The position numbers and the translations under genes are program-made. The notes under the pieces are model-generated. The model had not been told where the DNA came from. It did no database searches and saw only the letters and a program-made list of their open reading frames with translations. A stretch of 39,620 nt of DNA from Zopfochytrium polystomum (taxonomy: Eukaryota > Chytridiomycota > Chytridiomycetes > Chytridiales > Chytridiaceae): NCBI GenBank assembly GCA_025765615.1, contig JAIVFJ010000453.1:1-39620 (forward strand), given 5' to 3'. The stretch's first letter is position 1; every line of letters starts with the position of its first letter. Positions 9,696-20,442 of the stretch are shown here, piece after piece.

Positions 9696-11621
9696 CTAAT
9701 TACCCATGCTGAAGAAGTGTTTGTGATTGTGGTGTATCTTTCTCTCAATCTCTTTGCAATATTTTTCTGGAACACCAATGGCCCGAAGCTCCTATTTAAA
9801 CTGTAAGGTGCCGCGTGGGTGATTGCGGTTCTCTCACCTGTATCTTCCGATCCTTGATTTGATCGATCTTGTGCTTCTTCTCCATGTTTTCTTTAGCGAG
9901 CTTGATCCCCTCCTTGAAGAATTCCTCCCTGGCCTTTCGGCGCTGCTGGTCCTTCATGCTTATTTGCGCCTAAGACACAATTTCAAACCGTGACCCTTTT
10001 GCACGAGTACTGACCTTCACTTCCAGGGAATATTGCCGGTTTTTCTCTGCCTTTACAATCTCTTCTTGCTTGATCTTCTCCTCTATTTCCTTCTGTCGGG
10101 CGAGGTTCTCAAAGAACTCCTGCTTCATTTTGTGAGCCTCGACTGCAATGGTGTGTTCCCGGGCCCGCTGCTGTTTAATTCGCTCTGCCTTCAATTCGCG
10201 TTCCTGGAGCTCCTGCTTCTCAGCAGTTTCCTTTTCTTTCCGCCGCCATTCTCGCTCATAGGCCTCATATGCCCTCTTCGCCCGTAGTGCGTCTTGCTGC
10301 GCCTGCTTGTCCGACATCCGTTCTTGCGCTGCTCGCAACCGTGCAAGCTCCAACTCCCTCTCCGCCTTTTTCTGCTGCTGAATTCGATCGTTCTCGATGT
10401 CGCGCTTTTCCTTTTCCAAAAGATACTGGAGGACCTTACGGTCCTCCTCTTCTTCTGCGAGCTTCTGCTGGCGTTTCCGCTCCATTGACTCTTGGTTTGC
10501 TTTTGCGACCTTTCAAACGGCGAATGTTGTCAGAACCTGAAGAAAGCATCCAGCAGTCACCTCTTGCATGAGCAGTCTCTGGGAACGAATTTTGTTTGCT
10601 TTCTCGACTTTATCCTGGTCGTTCATCTCTGCGATTTGCTTGAGAATTTGCTTCGTCTCTTGGTCGCGCCGTTCTTGTTCCAGCAACGACGCCTCCCGCC
10701 GTTCCTCGATTTGCAGGCGAATTTTGGCTGCGCCTCTTCGAAGTTCTGCGAATTTGTTTCTCAGAGAAGTTCCGATGAAGTCAAGATACTCTCAAACCTT
10801 CGATTCGAATTTTCTCCCGTTCTTCCAACTTTTTCAACTCGTTCACCCTTTCTAGCTCCATCATTGCATCCAGTCGAGCCTCCTCCTCCTTTTTCTCCCT
10901 CGCTATTAATTTCTGGCAGTGTGGTGTGAATCATTGGCAGCGGACATCGCATCGCATCAATGGAGTGATGGTTTACCTTCTCTTCCACTTGCGCATCCCG
11001 TATTGCAACACACTTCGCGTAGAGCATAAGCTCGTTCATATGCTTGATGTCATCCTCTTGCTCCTCTAGTTGCATTTGAGCTTTCGCAAGAAGATAGTTA
11101 GATTTATCTTTGGCTTCTTTTTCCAGCTCGGAAAGTTTGGAGTTTTGCGCCCTCTGGTGATCGTACTCCTCCATTTTTTCCTTCCAAATTATTAAGTCAG
11201 CGGCGTGTTTGAGAATTTTGCACTTGGAATTCCTCGTACGCCTCACCTTTCGCCGCTTTGCTGTCTCAGCTGCCGTCAGTTTTGCCTCGTTCATATCCTT
11301 ATCTCTTCTGACCATCTCTTCCTTTGTCAAGAAGCTTGCAGCGCTCTGATCAAAAATCGGTGACGTTGCGTTGCGTGCAGACGATCAAACCTTAGCGCGA
11401 TCCAGTTCGCCCAAGGAGAGAAGCAGCGTTGGCCCTCTCGCGCTTCGTCCCGGTTCAATCCCATGAGGCTTCAGCGTTCGAATGTTGTCCCGAGTAATAA
11501 CAGTGATTGACTTTGTCCTCTACGATGTGAATTTAGGGTACCGAAACAAACTGCCAACATCACGCACGTCTCGATTCAAAACGCGCCGCGGTTCAATCTG
11601 GCTGGAGCCCATCGCGACCAT
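9696..11621 (-). CDS. CFAP45: Cilia- and flagella-associated protein 45 (axonemal coiled-coil protein)
   Basis: Nine exons: 11568-11621, 11391-11519, 11247-11345, 10977-11180, 10798-10912, 10561-10745, 10015-10509, 9838-9969 and 9696-9791, with GT-AG introns of 45-66 nt; 503 codons, 502 aa. The product is almost entirely charged coiled coil with a trichohyalin-plectin-homology type pattern. Signature stretches of the family are present in order: VITRDNIRTLKP near the N-terminus, SFLTKEEMVRRD, YAKCVAIRDAQVEEK, ARLDAMMELERV, QDALRAKRAYEAYEREWRRK, and the C-terminal ELRAIGVPEKYCKEIERK encoded by the last small exon. CFAP45 lies inside the doublet microtubules of motile cilia and binds adenine nucleotides in animals (established knowledge). 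Human CFAP45 is about 550 aa, so this is close to full length. Met4 (11612) is a possible alternative start. The gene implies a flagellated life stage. Confidence 0.9.
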
Positions 11622-12099
11622 AGCAGATTCCTGTGAAATTCAGTGAGCCGTGCGCGATTGACTTGATTGAGTTGGCCACCCTTCAGTGGCAGATTGCCGG
11701 GCATGCCCTTCATCGCTTACATTGCCCATTTGAGTTCAGTATGAATTGTCAAGGTGGCAATTTTGCGTTCCGACTGTTTGTTGAAATGGCGAAAGAAAAG
11801 GAAGAAGGGAGGGAAGAGGAAAAGAAAAGGCAATGGGGTACGCGCAAGAAAATGGGCAGCAATCTCAGGTCGGAACGGAGGTTTTAACGCTCTCGTTGGC
11901 GAATTGCCTGCAAAGGATGTTGAGAGGAACAGCCCACCAGAGTCTACTGGAGGAACCACGTCAATGTTTACAAGTGGTAGTGAAAAAAACGCCTGATTGG
12001 AATTTCGGAAAATGGTGAAGCCAACACACAAGACGCAGCGCGAAGAACTCCAAACACAAGAAATCGCGTCCTAAGAAATCCGGTCACGAATTAATTCAT
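11622..12099. other. Intergenic region between the antiporter 3' end and CFAP45 promoter
   Basis: The two minus-strand neighbours are separated by 478 bp. The region contains a purine-rich stretch around 11780-11835 (AAAGAAAAGGAAGAAGG type; pyrimidine-rich in the sense of transcription) that could belong to the CFAP45 promoter. I see no credible gene; the 84-codon plus-strand frame at 11633-11887 is low-complexity (Glu/Lys/Arg-rich). Confidence 0.4.
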
Positions 12100-15000
12100 T
12101 CATATCTCCTTGGTTTTCGCGTCCATGCGGAACTTGCGCACAACCATGAGATTGGCTCGACCGGCACCGCCTGCCCGCAGAATTGCAGATCCAGTGGGAC
12201 CCAGAATAGCGTCGGCTGTGCTCCCGGTATGCGCAGACGGACGCAAGATTCCGCCCATGCTCGTCACCGTGTTCATGTTGTTATCATGCCAGTGACCATC
12301 AACAAAGTTTCCAGGTTTCGAGCCTGGCAAAACTGTCGCTACGTGGTCCCCCTCATTGGCTGCAGAACCGTGCCACGAAGGACCGAAGTGACCGAGGACC
12401 ACAAGCGAGACACTGCGCGACTCTGGAGACTCCAAAGCTTGCAGCAGGGCCGCTAAGGGATCAGCTGCTGCGACTTCAGTCAAATTGATTGTTGGACGAG
12501 GGAAATTGAATTCGATCGTAGGACCAGTTGACCCAGTAGTGCTTTCCAACGTCTTCTGGGAAGTGGCGGTTGCAAGGCGAACAGCGGGAACACCACCCAA
12601 ATCTGCCACAGATGGGCGGCGCAGGGCTGAACCAGCATTGGGGGACAGGTTGTTCGAAGGCACAATCGAATCGCTCGTTGCGGCAGCCGACGCATCAATA
12701 TCTTGATCTTCGGTCATGCTAGTTGCCGTGGCGACGCGCCGGAATGGAATGGAGCCCGGGGGGGGCAGCAGGAGTCCTCCGGCAGCGGTAGGGGCAGCAG
12801 CTTCACTTGGTCCAGCCTGCGCGGGGACTTTTTCTTCTCCAGATGGCCCTTCAGTGATAGGTACTTCCTGCACAGGACCAGAGTGTTGCAACACCATGTC
12901 GAGGATGCGCGAGTCCTCCGGATCAACGGGGTCAACGGCGTAGCCGTCTGGGAGGTTTGGCTGATCCTCCAAAGTTTGAGACTTGCTCTGACCACGAGAA
13001 AACATGCGACGACGAAGACGGGTCACGCCGGGAGCGACGGAACGGCGTCGACCGTTTGTTTGAGCAGTAACAGCCTCCGGCTTTCGATGCAGGGAGCGAA
13101 TGTGAAGGATAGTTACGATAGTTTGAGGCAATGACGAAAGACGAATAGCGAATAGGATAGCGGCACGATCGTCTGGGCCCCCAAAGAATGGGACTAAAAT
13201 GTGAATATCCTTCCCCGATGTTTGCGCGAAAAGAGACACTTCTGGACCAGAGTCATTCACCGATCGGTCAACCAGAACTGCAACTTTCACCCGTGCCTTA
13301 CGAAGTAGCTGCGTAGTCAGGTCGGCGACAACTGTTCTCAACCCAGCAGCTTCGCGGTGAATCTGCTCAACTTGCTCCGTTGATCCGGTTTTTCCGGCTA
13401 TCTTCGACGCCTCGGATGGATTTTCAGAGGGAAAGGCGTCCGAGAACCAAGCTGGACGGGAAGATTCAGACCCTTTTGATGAGGCTGCGGTGGTTGACTC
13501 CGCGTCCGATTCTTTCGGCTTCGCGCTTTCAAGTTCAACTTTCCAGGGGACAATAATCATGTCCGATTCTGTCTCAGATGCAAGCTTCGCAACTTCTTTC
13601 GCGTATTCGCGCACCTCCGTAATGACGAGATGTGGCTTCACAGAAAATCCGCGCAGACGACTGAACATCTGGAAAGCGTTGAGGGCTGGGTCTGTCAACG
13701 CAGACACTTCCGACGACGCCGCCATAATGAGGGCAGACATTCGGTCCGTCAGACTGCGTAGACGAACAGCATGAAGGGAGACCCAAGGCGACCCATTCGG
13801 GAGGCGCAGCGACGACGCACCAGAAATAAGTTGGACAACACTCATCATGGTGGGGACAGAGGAAGATGTCGGCAAACAGAGGAGGAATCGCCTGTGATCT
13901 TGAAGCGGCGAGGTGAAATCATCAGTCACCTTCTCAGTAATGGTCGGCGCATAGAACGATTCGGGGTACACCACTGAGATTGCAGGCGTTGTAATGCAAG
14001 TGGTGATAATAGCAAGCAAGACCATGATCGCGAACACTTGGTCATTAATCAAATGGCTGTCGAGCCCAATGTTCAAGATGATGATCTCAACAAGACTGCG
14101 CAATAATTCGTTAGAAGCAGTACAGTTCATGTGACAGCACCTCACCCCTTTGTATCCATGAGAATACCGACCGCAAACGCTTCTCTCCAGGAGAGGCCAC
14201 AGGATCTGGCTGCTAGGGTGCAGCCGCCGATTTTCCCCGTCATACAGCCAAGAAGGACAAGAACCAGCGAAAGGCCGGAAACGCCTGAATTAATGGCACC
14301 GATATTCGTCCGCAGACCAGAGTAGGTGAAATACAGCGGAAGAAGAACTACCGACACAAGTTCTTCTATCTTTTCCGAGAGTTTGACCGCAAAGCCATTC
14401 TCGCGAGGAAGTGTCAGTCCCGTAAGGAACGCACCAAAAATGGGGTGGATGCCAACAGCGGAGGTGAAAAAGGAGGCGATCAAGCAGGTAACAAAAGCTA
14501 CGATGACCATAGGCTGCGATAATGTCTCGTGCTCGCGATTGGCGTTCTGGTTATGAAGGGACGACAGATACTGATAGATTCGAGACAGTAGGGGGCGAAT
14601 CGCAAGGAACATAAAGGCAGCAAAGGCCAGCACCGTCAGTAAGATGTAAAGCCCGGTGAGGGGCGAAGCGGCAGCAATGAGGGAAATAACCAATGCGAGA
14701 GCGGTCCTGTGGCAAGGCAGGTTAGCATGGCCAGACGCTTGAAACGCGAAGTCGAACCATCCAACCGCATCGTCCACGGCTGCTGCTGATATGACTGTGA
14801 CGCCGACTGGTGTCCTTAGGAGACCACGCTCGGTCAGAATTCGAGCGAGTACAGGAAGTGCAGTGACACTCATTGCGACACCAATGAAAATGAGGAGCTT
14901 GGGATATTCTACACTATCAGCAATACCGGGGATGTAGAGGTAGAAAAATCTCGAGATGCCGATGGAGATTGCGAAAGTAAGGCAAATTCCCGTGAAAGAG

Positions 15001-15521
15001 ATCGTAAGAGAGGTTCTTGCCCTCTTGGCTACAACGGAAAGGTCAAGTTCGAGGCCCATGAGGAGCAGGAAGAGAACCAGCTGTACGAGTTTCTTAGTAA
15101 CGATTAAGCCATCGTGGGTAACAAATCACCCCAAGGTTCGCCAGAAGATTCAATGGCGGGAGGGAGGCGCTCGGAAATATGGTGCTGCGGAACCATGTCC
15201 ATCGTCCTAAGTCAGGTCTGTTAGATTGGTATCCTGCTCCAGAATCGCACTCACCAAGCGCAGTAGGCCCAAGAAGAATTCCGCCAATAACTTCAGCAAT
15301 GACACGAGGTTGCCGTAGGAAACGAAACGGATAGCTGATAGCGCGGCAAGCAAGAAGGATGACAACCACCTGCGTAAATGTAGGCGCCACAATTAGAGAC
15401 GGTGCGATCATTGCTCCCGTTGGCAGGAAATTACCTGAAGCAGTAGTCTCGCCAGGGAGAAAGTTGAGTCCGTCAAAGAGAAGACGTTCTGAGTTGAGAT
15501 GGCGCCCGTGCTGTTCGTCAT
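12100..15521 (-). CDS. Kha1-like K+(Na+)/H+ antiporter (CPA2 family)
   Basis: Six exons: 15435-15521, 15255-15369, 15130-15206, 14758-15080, 14146-14706 and 12100-14095, with introns of 48-65 nt; 1053 codons, 1052 aa. After splicing, residues ~20-420 form a sodium/hydrogen exchanger domain with about a dozen hydrophobic segments. Family motifs: RQPRVIAEVIGGILLGPTALG (49-68), SLPPLNLLANLGLVLFLLLMG, SVTALPVLARIL, and AAAVDDAVGW with the paired Asp196-Asp197 of electrogenic CPA2 exchangers. ILMDTKG-LVEIIILNIGL is rejoined across intron 5. The ~630-residue cytosolic tail has two Usp/Rossmann-like stretches (around RRFLLCLPTSS and VKVAVLVDRSVN) separated by Ser/Pro-rich linkers. Yeast Kha1 (about 870 aa) exchanges K+ for H+ in the Golgi; plant CHX proteins are relatives. 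The first ATG of the open leader (15521) was taken as start. The tail is longer than in yeast. Confidence 0.88.
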
Positions 15522-15624
15522 TGCTGCTAAGTCACTCCCGTTCTGCCACAAAGGAGAGATCAAGACAACAGAGGACGTCGAGAACAACGAATTTAAAGGG
15601 ATCAGACCCACCCTTCTTTTCTTA

Positions 15625-15740
15625 TTTGTATATTAAAGGAAGCTGACAGAGGAAGCCGTCAGAGAGAGAGAGAAAAGGGAGGAAAGAAAGAGAGACAAGA
15701 AGGGGGAGGGAGCGAGACAGAGACTGAGAGACAGGTGAAA
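15625..15740 (-). promoter_or_regulatory. CT-rich tract upstream of the antiporter gene
   Basis: Positions 15659-15735 are almost purely purine on the plus strand ((GA)n followed by GGGAGG and GAGACAGAGAC blocks), hence a long CT tract in the sense of antiporter transcription, 140-215 bp before its ATG. Such pyrimidine tracts are common just upstream of fungal transcription starts. The role is inferred from position and composition only. Confidence 0.4.
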
Positions 15741-15871
15741 CTGAACAAATTGCGGCGGTTCTTTTTGTTCGTGTGCGGCCTTCCTGAGACAACACGCGAG
15801 CTCAGCGGAAAAAGCCCCTCTCGGGGTTCTCGCCAAAACGCCCAAAAACATTGCAATTTCAAGCTTGAAAA

Positions 15872-15927
15872 AACTTGGAAAGTACTCACTTTGAACCAAC
15901 ATGTTCAAAGTGAGTACTTTCCAAGTT
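15872..15927. repeat. Perfect 25-bp inverted repeat (hairpin) with 6-nt spacer
   Basis: The arm 15872-15896 (AACTTGGAAAGTACTCACTT followed by TGAAC) is exactly complementary to 15903-15927, with CAACAT between them. The flanking bases do not extend the pairing. It lies about 350 bp upstream of the antiporter ATG, on the border between the gene-bearing half and the transposon-filled half. It may be a fold-back relic, a joined pair of terminal repeats, or a regulatory hairpin. Confidence 0.9.
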
Positions 15928-16163
15928 AGGGCGGAAAGTGCAGCGAAATGAGTGTTACTTGACTCCAGCTGATTTTGGATGAATTGTGAACCGAAACAGC
16001 GATCTATTCGATGTTCGACTCTAAGGCTGTTATCCTGCTATGAATTCTGTCATGGATTTGGTTGTGCTTGGTTGAAGATGGTGGAGGCAGGCAGGCAGGA
16101 AGGCCCGTTGAAAGGTGAGGCAGCATATTGTGAGATGGAGTTCAGCGACGACTGGCTTGAGAT

Positions 16164-16336
16164 TGTTAGGTGGAACTGACTGGTTAGCAGCAAGAGGCAA
16201 AAGACGGACCAGAGCCTATTGTGACTGTCAGTTATCATGCTAAACTAAGCCCATGGGAAGAGCAAGCCACCGGCCCACCACCAATGCAGACCCAGGCGCT
16301 GGCTTGCACTGTTGGCAAATACTCCAAGTATTAAGT
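16164..16336 (+). repeat. Truncated copia-B LTR (plus orientation)
   Basis: It begins TGTTAGGTGGAACTGACTGG and matches, as an inverted copy, the start of the copia-B 3' LTR (18324 leftwards to 18162). Shared blocks include TTAGCAGCAAGAGGCA, CCTATTGTGACTGTCAGTTA, ACCACCAATGCAGACC and ATACTCCAAGTATTAAGT. The match stops after that last block, so only the first ~170 bp of the LTR remain, with no internal sequence attached. Confidence 0.75.
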
Positions 16337-17847
16337 CTGATCAGAATACTGTCTAAAGAAGGAAACAATCGGTCCCAAATGTGGAAAAGACTGATGACAA
16401 TCAGGCACCTTCAGCTGCAGCACCTTTGCTGGGTGAGTGGTTGTTTTTACTGAAGAAACTTAGAGATGCTAATGTAGTTGTTGGAAGACTCTGCTGATCC
16501 TACCAAGGCTGAGTCTTAATCCCTTGATTCTATGAAGGATGATGATAGCACTGCTGCCCCATCTGCTGATTCTGCACTGGCTGGCTCATCAATAGCAAAC
16601 GCACTGTCTCAAATTGCCAGTTCCACCGGCGACTCAACTGGTGGTGCTTCTAGTTCACTCGTATGGAGACAGGTAAGATTCTGTATACATTCACAAAACC
16701 TCACTAATTTAGGGCAAAATCTCAGACCTTAATCCATTTACGGCATTGAAAAGGCGTTTGCAAGAGGAGGACGACTTAGCAAGTTCAAGAAGCAAAGGTC
16801 TGAACCTGAAGCTGAAGCTTAGTGTGGGAACGCACCAGGAAAAAAATTTGTGTTTGAAAGAATGTGTATAAAGTTCAAAAGATTATCAATAAGCGACATA
16901 CTGCTCCCCCCCCCCCCCCCAAAAAAAAAATAAGAAATAAGGAGTCCTTGTCAGACACACAGAAAAGGAAGGAAGAAGAAAAAGCAACATGCCCCTTGGT
17001 CACCCCCACTGTGTGCTCTGCAAGGTGTGCAAGGTTCTTCATTATCCAAAGACTGCACAAAACCATGCTAGGGGCCACCAATTGGCATTCAAATCATGCA
17101 CACTTGTGCTGGTCAAGGAGAAAGAGGCAAGCATCAGATCCGATCATCAATAATTAATTGGAACTATCAGATTCAACAGTTGATCGATCTGGATGAGGAT
17201 CTTTTGCTCATTTTGCTGGACTGTCTTGATGATGAGATTGATGAAGACACAGTTGATGAGGACGAGAAATGATACTGACGATTCAGACACAAGTTTCACT
17301 GGCAGTGACAGTGGCGAGACTGAGTCTGACAGCAATTCCTCAGCTGGTGAAAAAATTAGTGAGGTAATGGTAAGTGCTATGCTTAACAACTTGCTGCTTG
17401 TGGCTAATCCTCAAAATGGAACAGTCTGTGCCTGGACTGGAAAAAATCAGAAACTTCATTTTGAATAGCATGAGAAAACAACTGAAGCTATTCAAAATGG
17501 AGTCAAACAATCACAATTTGACAAACATGAGCATCTGAATGCTAGCCAGATGAAGGAAGGATACGAGCTGACTTCGCTGCGGAGAGCATTGAGCATTGCT
17601 GAGCGTTTGTCTGGTCTGAGCAGAGATAACAATGACTGCTGCATCAAGTCATGTGCCTGCTTTGTGGGCAAGTATGCTGATTTGGATAGCTGTCTGTACT
17701 GCAAGACTGCCAGAAAATCCAACTCTGGAAAGCCTCAGAACATTTTCAACTACAATCAGCTCATACCTCAGTTACTTGGATTTTATCGAAATGCAAAGAT
17801 GTCGGACCTTATGAGATATCGATCTGATTTTAGCCAGAGGATGAAAG
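16337..17847 (+). mobile_element. CACTA/EnSpm-like (Tnp2) transposon relic
   Basis: Across 17550-17845 one plus-strand frame reads like the N-terminal cysteine-rich and linker part of fungal Tnp2-type CACTA transposases: CCIKSCACFVGKYADLDSC, LYCKTARKSN, then SGKPQNIFNYNQLIPQLLGF and MSDLMRYRSDF. Family members have a 'C.n.C..FtG.ya.ld.CpyC..pRy...GkprktF.YiPLiPqL..ly.n...a..mrYR' order. Upstream (16532-17540) lie short acidic Ser/Asp-rich frames broken by stops, consistent with a decayed N-terminus. The catalytic core is missing, because at 17848 the sequence switches to copia gag. No CACTA termini were identified. Confidence 0.55.
16907..16930. repeat. Poly-C/poly-A homopolymer junction
   Basis: A run of about 14-15 C is followed directly by about 10 A. 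This is a plain homopolymer tract inside the decayed CACTA region, prone to sequencing and assembly length errors. Confidence 0.8.
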
Positions 17848-17907
17848 CATCCTGCGTTCTGCCATCATCCACAAAGCAAGGAAATGCTGCCCGTCCATGA
17901 AATCTCT
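17848..17907 (+). repeat. Short copia gag fragment fused to the CACTA relic
   Basis: About 60 bp match copia-A gag at 33619-33680. The first 33 bp are identical (CATCCTGCGTTCTGCCATCA then TCCACAAAGCAAG), corresponding to the gag residues ILRSAIIHKAR, and the rest differs by a few changes. The reading frame of the CACTA relic runs through it in another frame and stops. Confidence 0.7.
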
Positions 17908-17911
17908 GGCT

Positions 17912-18324
17912 GTAAACAGTCTACTCTGAGTGAGTGAGTGGAAGGAGTGAATGAAGTGGAGATGTGTGTTTGTGGGTGGCCCTTCTCCCCAACTTGGAGA
18001 GAAAGAGAAAAAAACTATGTTATGAATTATTGATACATAATGATGATATACACGCTGTAATAGTTGCTAGGCAAGTGTGACCGGCAGAGGGTAAAAACCT
18101 CTCCTATATTATCTTCTTGAGCAGAGGAGGAGGAAAACTGTTGACACTGGGCTTCTGTTCCACTTAATACTTGGAGTATTTGTCATCAACCCAAGCCAGT
18201 GCCCAGGTCTGCATTGGTGGTGGCTTGCTCTCCCATGGGCATTGTGAGAATGATAACTGACAGTCACAATAGGTTTGGGTCCGTCTTGTGCCTCTTGCTG
18301 CTAACCAGTCAGTTCCGCCTAACA
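17912..18324 (-). repeat. Copia-B 3' LTR
   Basis: Read on the minus strand, the polypurine tract CGGGGGGG (18331-18325) is followed at 18324 by TGTTAGGCGGAACTG, the classic junction between internal region and 3' LTR, about 100 bp after the copia-B RNase H frame. Its first part is repeated in inverted orientation at 16164-16336. The outer end is less certain; a TTTACA end near 17912 would give a TG...CA LTR of about 413 bp bordering the copia gag patch. Confidence 0.65.
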
Positions 18325-18424
18325 CCCCCCCGCACGATGACCATGGGTGTAGCACCTGTTATGCAAAGCGTGCGTAAGCATCTGAGGCTTCGACTGAAAG
18401 GGTGTTTGAAAGGTCGGAGCGGGG

Positions 18425-20442
18425 TCAGAGGCCAAGTAGTGAGGTCAGTCGCTGGTGCTGAGACGTCAAGAGTGGTTTTGTGAAAATGTCTGCGATCTGG
18501 TCCCTGGTTGGTACATAGTGTACAGTGATCTCTCCAGTGGATACACCTTGTTGGAGGAAATGAGCACGTATGTCAATGTGTTTTGTGCGAGCATGTGCGA
18601 GAGGGTTGAGCACTAGTGCGATTGCAGATTGATTGTCCTCAAGGGTTGGTAGTGGCTGCTGTGTGGGGAGTTGCAACTCTGAAAATATGGCTAAGAGCCA
18701 TTGTGCTTCTTGGAAGGCTTCAGAAAGTGAGTAGTATTCTACTTCCCTGGAGGAAAGCGATACTTGATGATGTTTGCGTGAGACCCAAGAGACAGCGGCG
18801 CCCATGAGGAAGAAGACATATCCAGTGCGTGATGTGCGGTCTCCAGGTTCGCCCCCATAGGATGCATCAGCATATGCAGCTGGTTCAAGGGCGTCATTTG
18901 TGAAGCGCCGTTGCGGCTTGTGGCTTTGCCTGTAGAATAATCTGTAGTCCCAGGTGCCTCAGAGGTAACGAAGCAGGCGGCGGAGTGCATTGCGATGGCA
19001 CTGGTGTGGCTTCAGTTGGAACTGGGAGAGTACATATGTTGCAACTGCGATATCTGGTCGAGTTTGTGTTGCGAGGTATTGAAATTTCATGAGTGTGGAT
19101 CGATACCAGCTTGAGTCGCTCTCACTGAGTTCAATTGACGTTTCGTCATGTATAAAGGTGATAGACATTGGAGTTGATGCAATATCGAGGTCGTCCCACA
19201 TTTTCTCTTCAGTGAGAATTGCCCTGGTGTATTTGTCTAGGCCCATCCAAATGCCTTCGGAGTTGCGCTTGAGGTGGATGCGAATCACTTGGCTGACAGT
19301 GGTTTCCTCAAGAGACATGCTGTACTCAGTGCGAAAAGCATCCTCAATTTTTGTGATGAGAACTGGGGTGTTGGCCATGACATTGATGTCGTCAACAAAG
19401 ACAAAGATGATTTCAAACGTTTGCTGCTGAGGGTCTACTCGAAAGAAGAGGCAGGGCTCAGCAAGAGATTGATTGAATCGACAATGAACTTGCGTAGGGT
19501 CAGGAACCAGTTTCGTCCAGATTGGTGGAGTCCATAGAGGCTCTTGAGGAGTTTGCAGAATAGTTTCTTTCCATCTGGCCTTTTGGTGGGTGCATGTAGA
19601 TGACTTCTTTGAGGAAAGCGTACAGGTAGGCTGTGTTGACATCCATGCTGTGGTACTTGAGGTCAAAAGCAAGGCTGATTGCAATGAGCAGTCAGATGGC
19701 CTGGATCCGGACGACATGAGAAAAGGTGTCTGTAGTCGATGCCTTCGCGTTGAGTGTTTCCACATGGACAAGACGAGCTTTCCATCGCTTCAGCCAGCCA
19801 AAGGGGTCAAGCTTGTAGGCATAAGCCCATTTGCAGAACATTTGCATGTTCGCCAGGAGGAAGAACTGACCATTCCCAGACCTTGTGCTTGTCCATGAGA
19901 GAGTGAAGCTCCTCAAGTTCAGATGCAGTCCATTCTTCATTATAGTCTGATGCGTGGGCTTCCTTGTGGGAACGTGGCACTGGTGTGGGTTGGTTCTTTA
20001 GGGAAGTGCTTTGGAAAGCGTGGTTCTGGTTCGGCTGATGCAAGGTAGAGCCGCAAGAGATGGCGAGTGATTGTTTGATTTGCAAGTAGTTTGCAAAGTC
20101 CAGTTGGTGCATCTTTGATGTTGACAATGACAGATGGTGGAAGTGGTGATTCCATGACAGGTTCCGGTTCAGTGTTGATGGATGCTGCTATGTGGTCTGC
20201 TGTTGGAGCTAGGCTCTCTTCAGGTTCGTCTTCATCTTTGCCCAGGACACCAGCGAATGTGTCAGGGTTCCAACCACAGTCGTCATCGTCATTATTGTCT
20301 TCCATATCTTGGGGAAGAGTTGGAGGAGTTTGTTGATGATGATGGCAGCCGTCCCCCCTGGAAGCCTGGCGCAGTTGCTGGCGAGTACGAGTGGAGGGAG
20401 CACTGTGAGGAGGAGAGTTGGATAATCAACAGCAAGAGTCAA
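18425..20442 (-). pseudogene. Copia-B pol, linker + reverse transcriptase + RNase H, frameshifted
   Basis: Minus-strand frames at 20305-19940, 20127-19807, 19940-19692, 19771-18959, 18990-18739 and 18805-18425 read successively through one Ty1/copia polyprotein. They cover: an acidic linker after the integrase; EEWTASELEELHSLMDKHKVWE; CKWAYAYKLDPFGWLKRWKARLV; the RT catalytic motif FVDD (FVFVDDINV); TRPDIAVATYVLSQF; and the RNase H part (REVEYYSLSEAFQEAQWL, EDNQSAIALVLNPLAHARTKHIDIR, HYVPTRDQIADIFTKPL). At least four frame changes show it is dead. The integrase core that should precede the linker is absent: at about 20440 the sequence passes abruptly into the gypsy element. The matching upstream half is at 26944-27484. 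Confidence 0.85.

Noticed and set aside
12703..13134. 143-codon plus-strand frame and similar ones antisense to the antiporter
   Set aside because: They mirror the codon bias of the antiporter exon 6 on the other strand and show no protein features.
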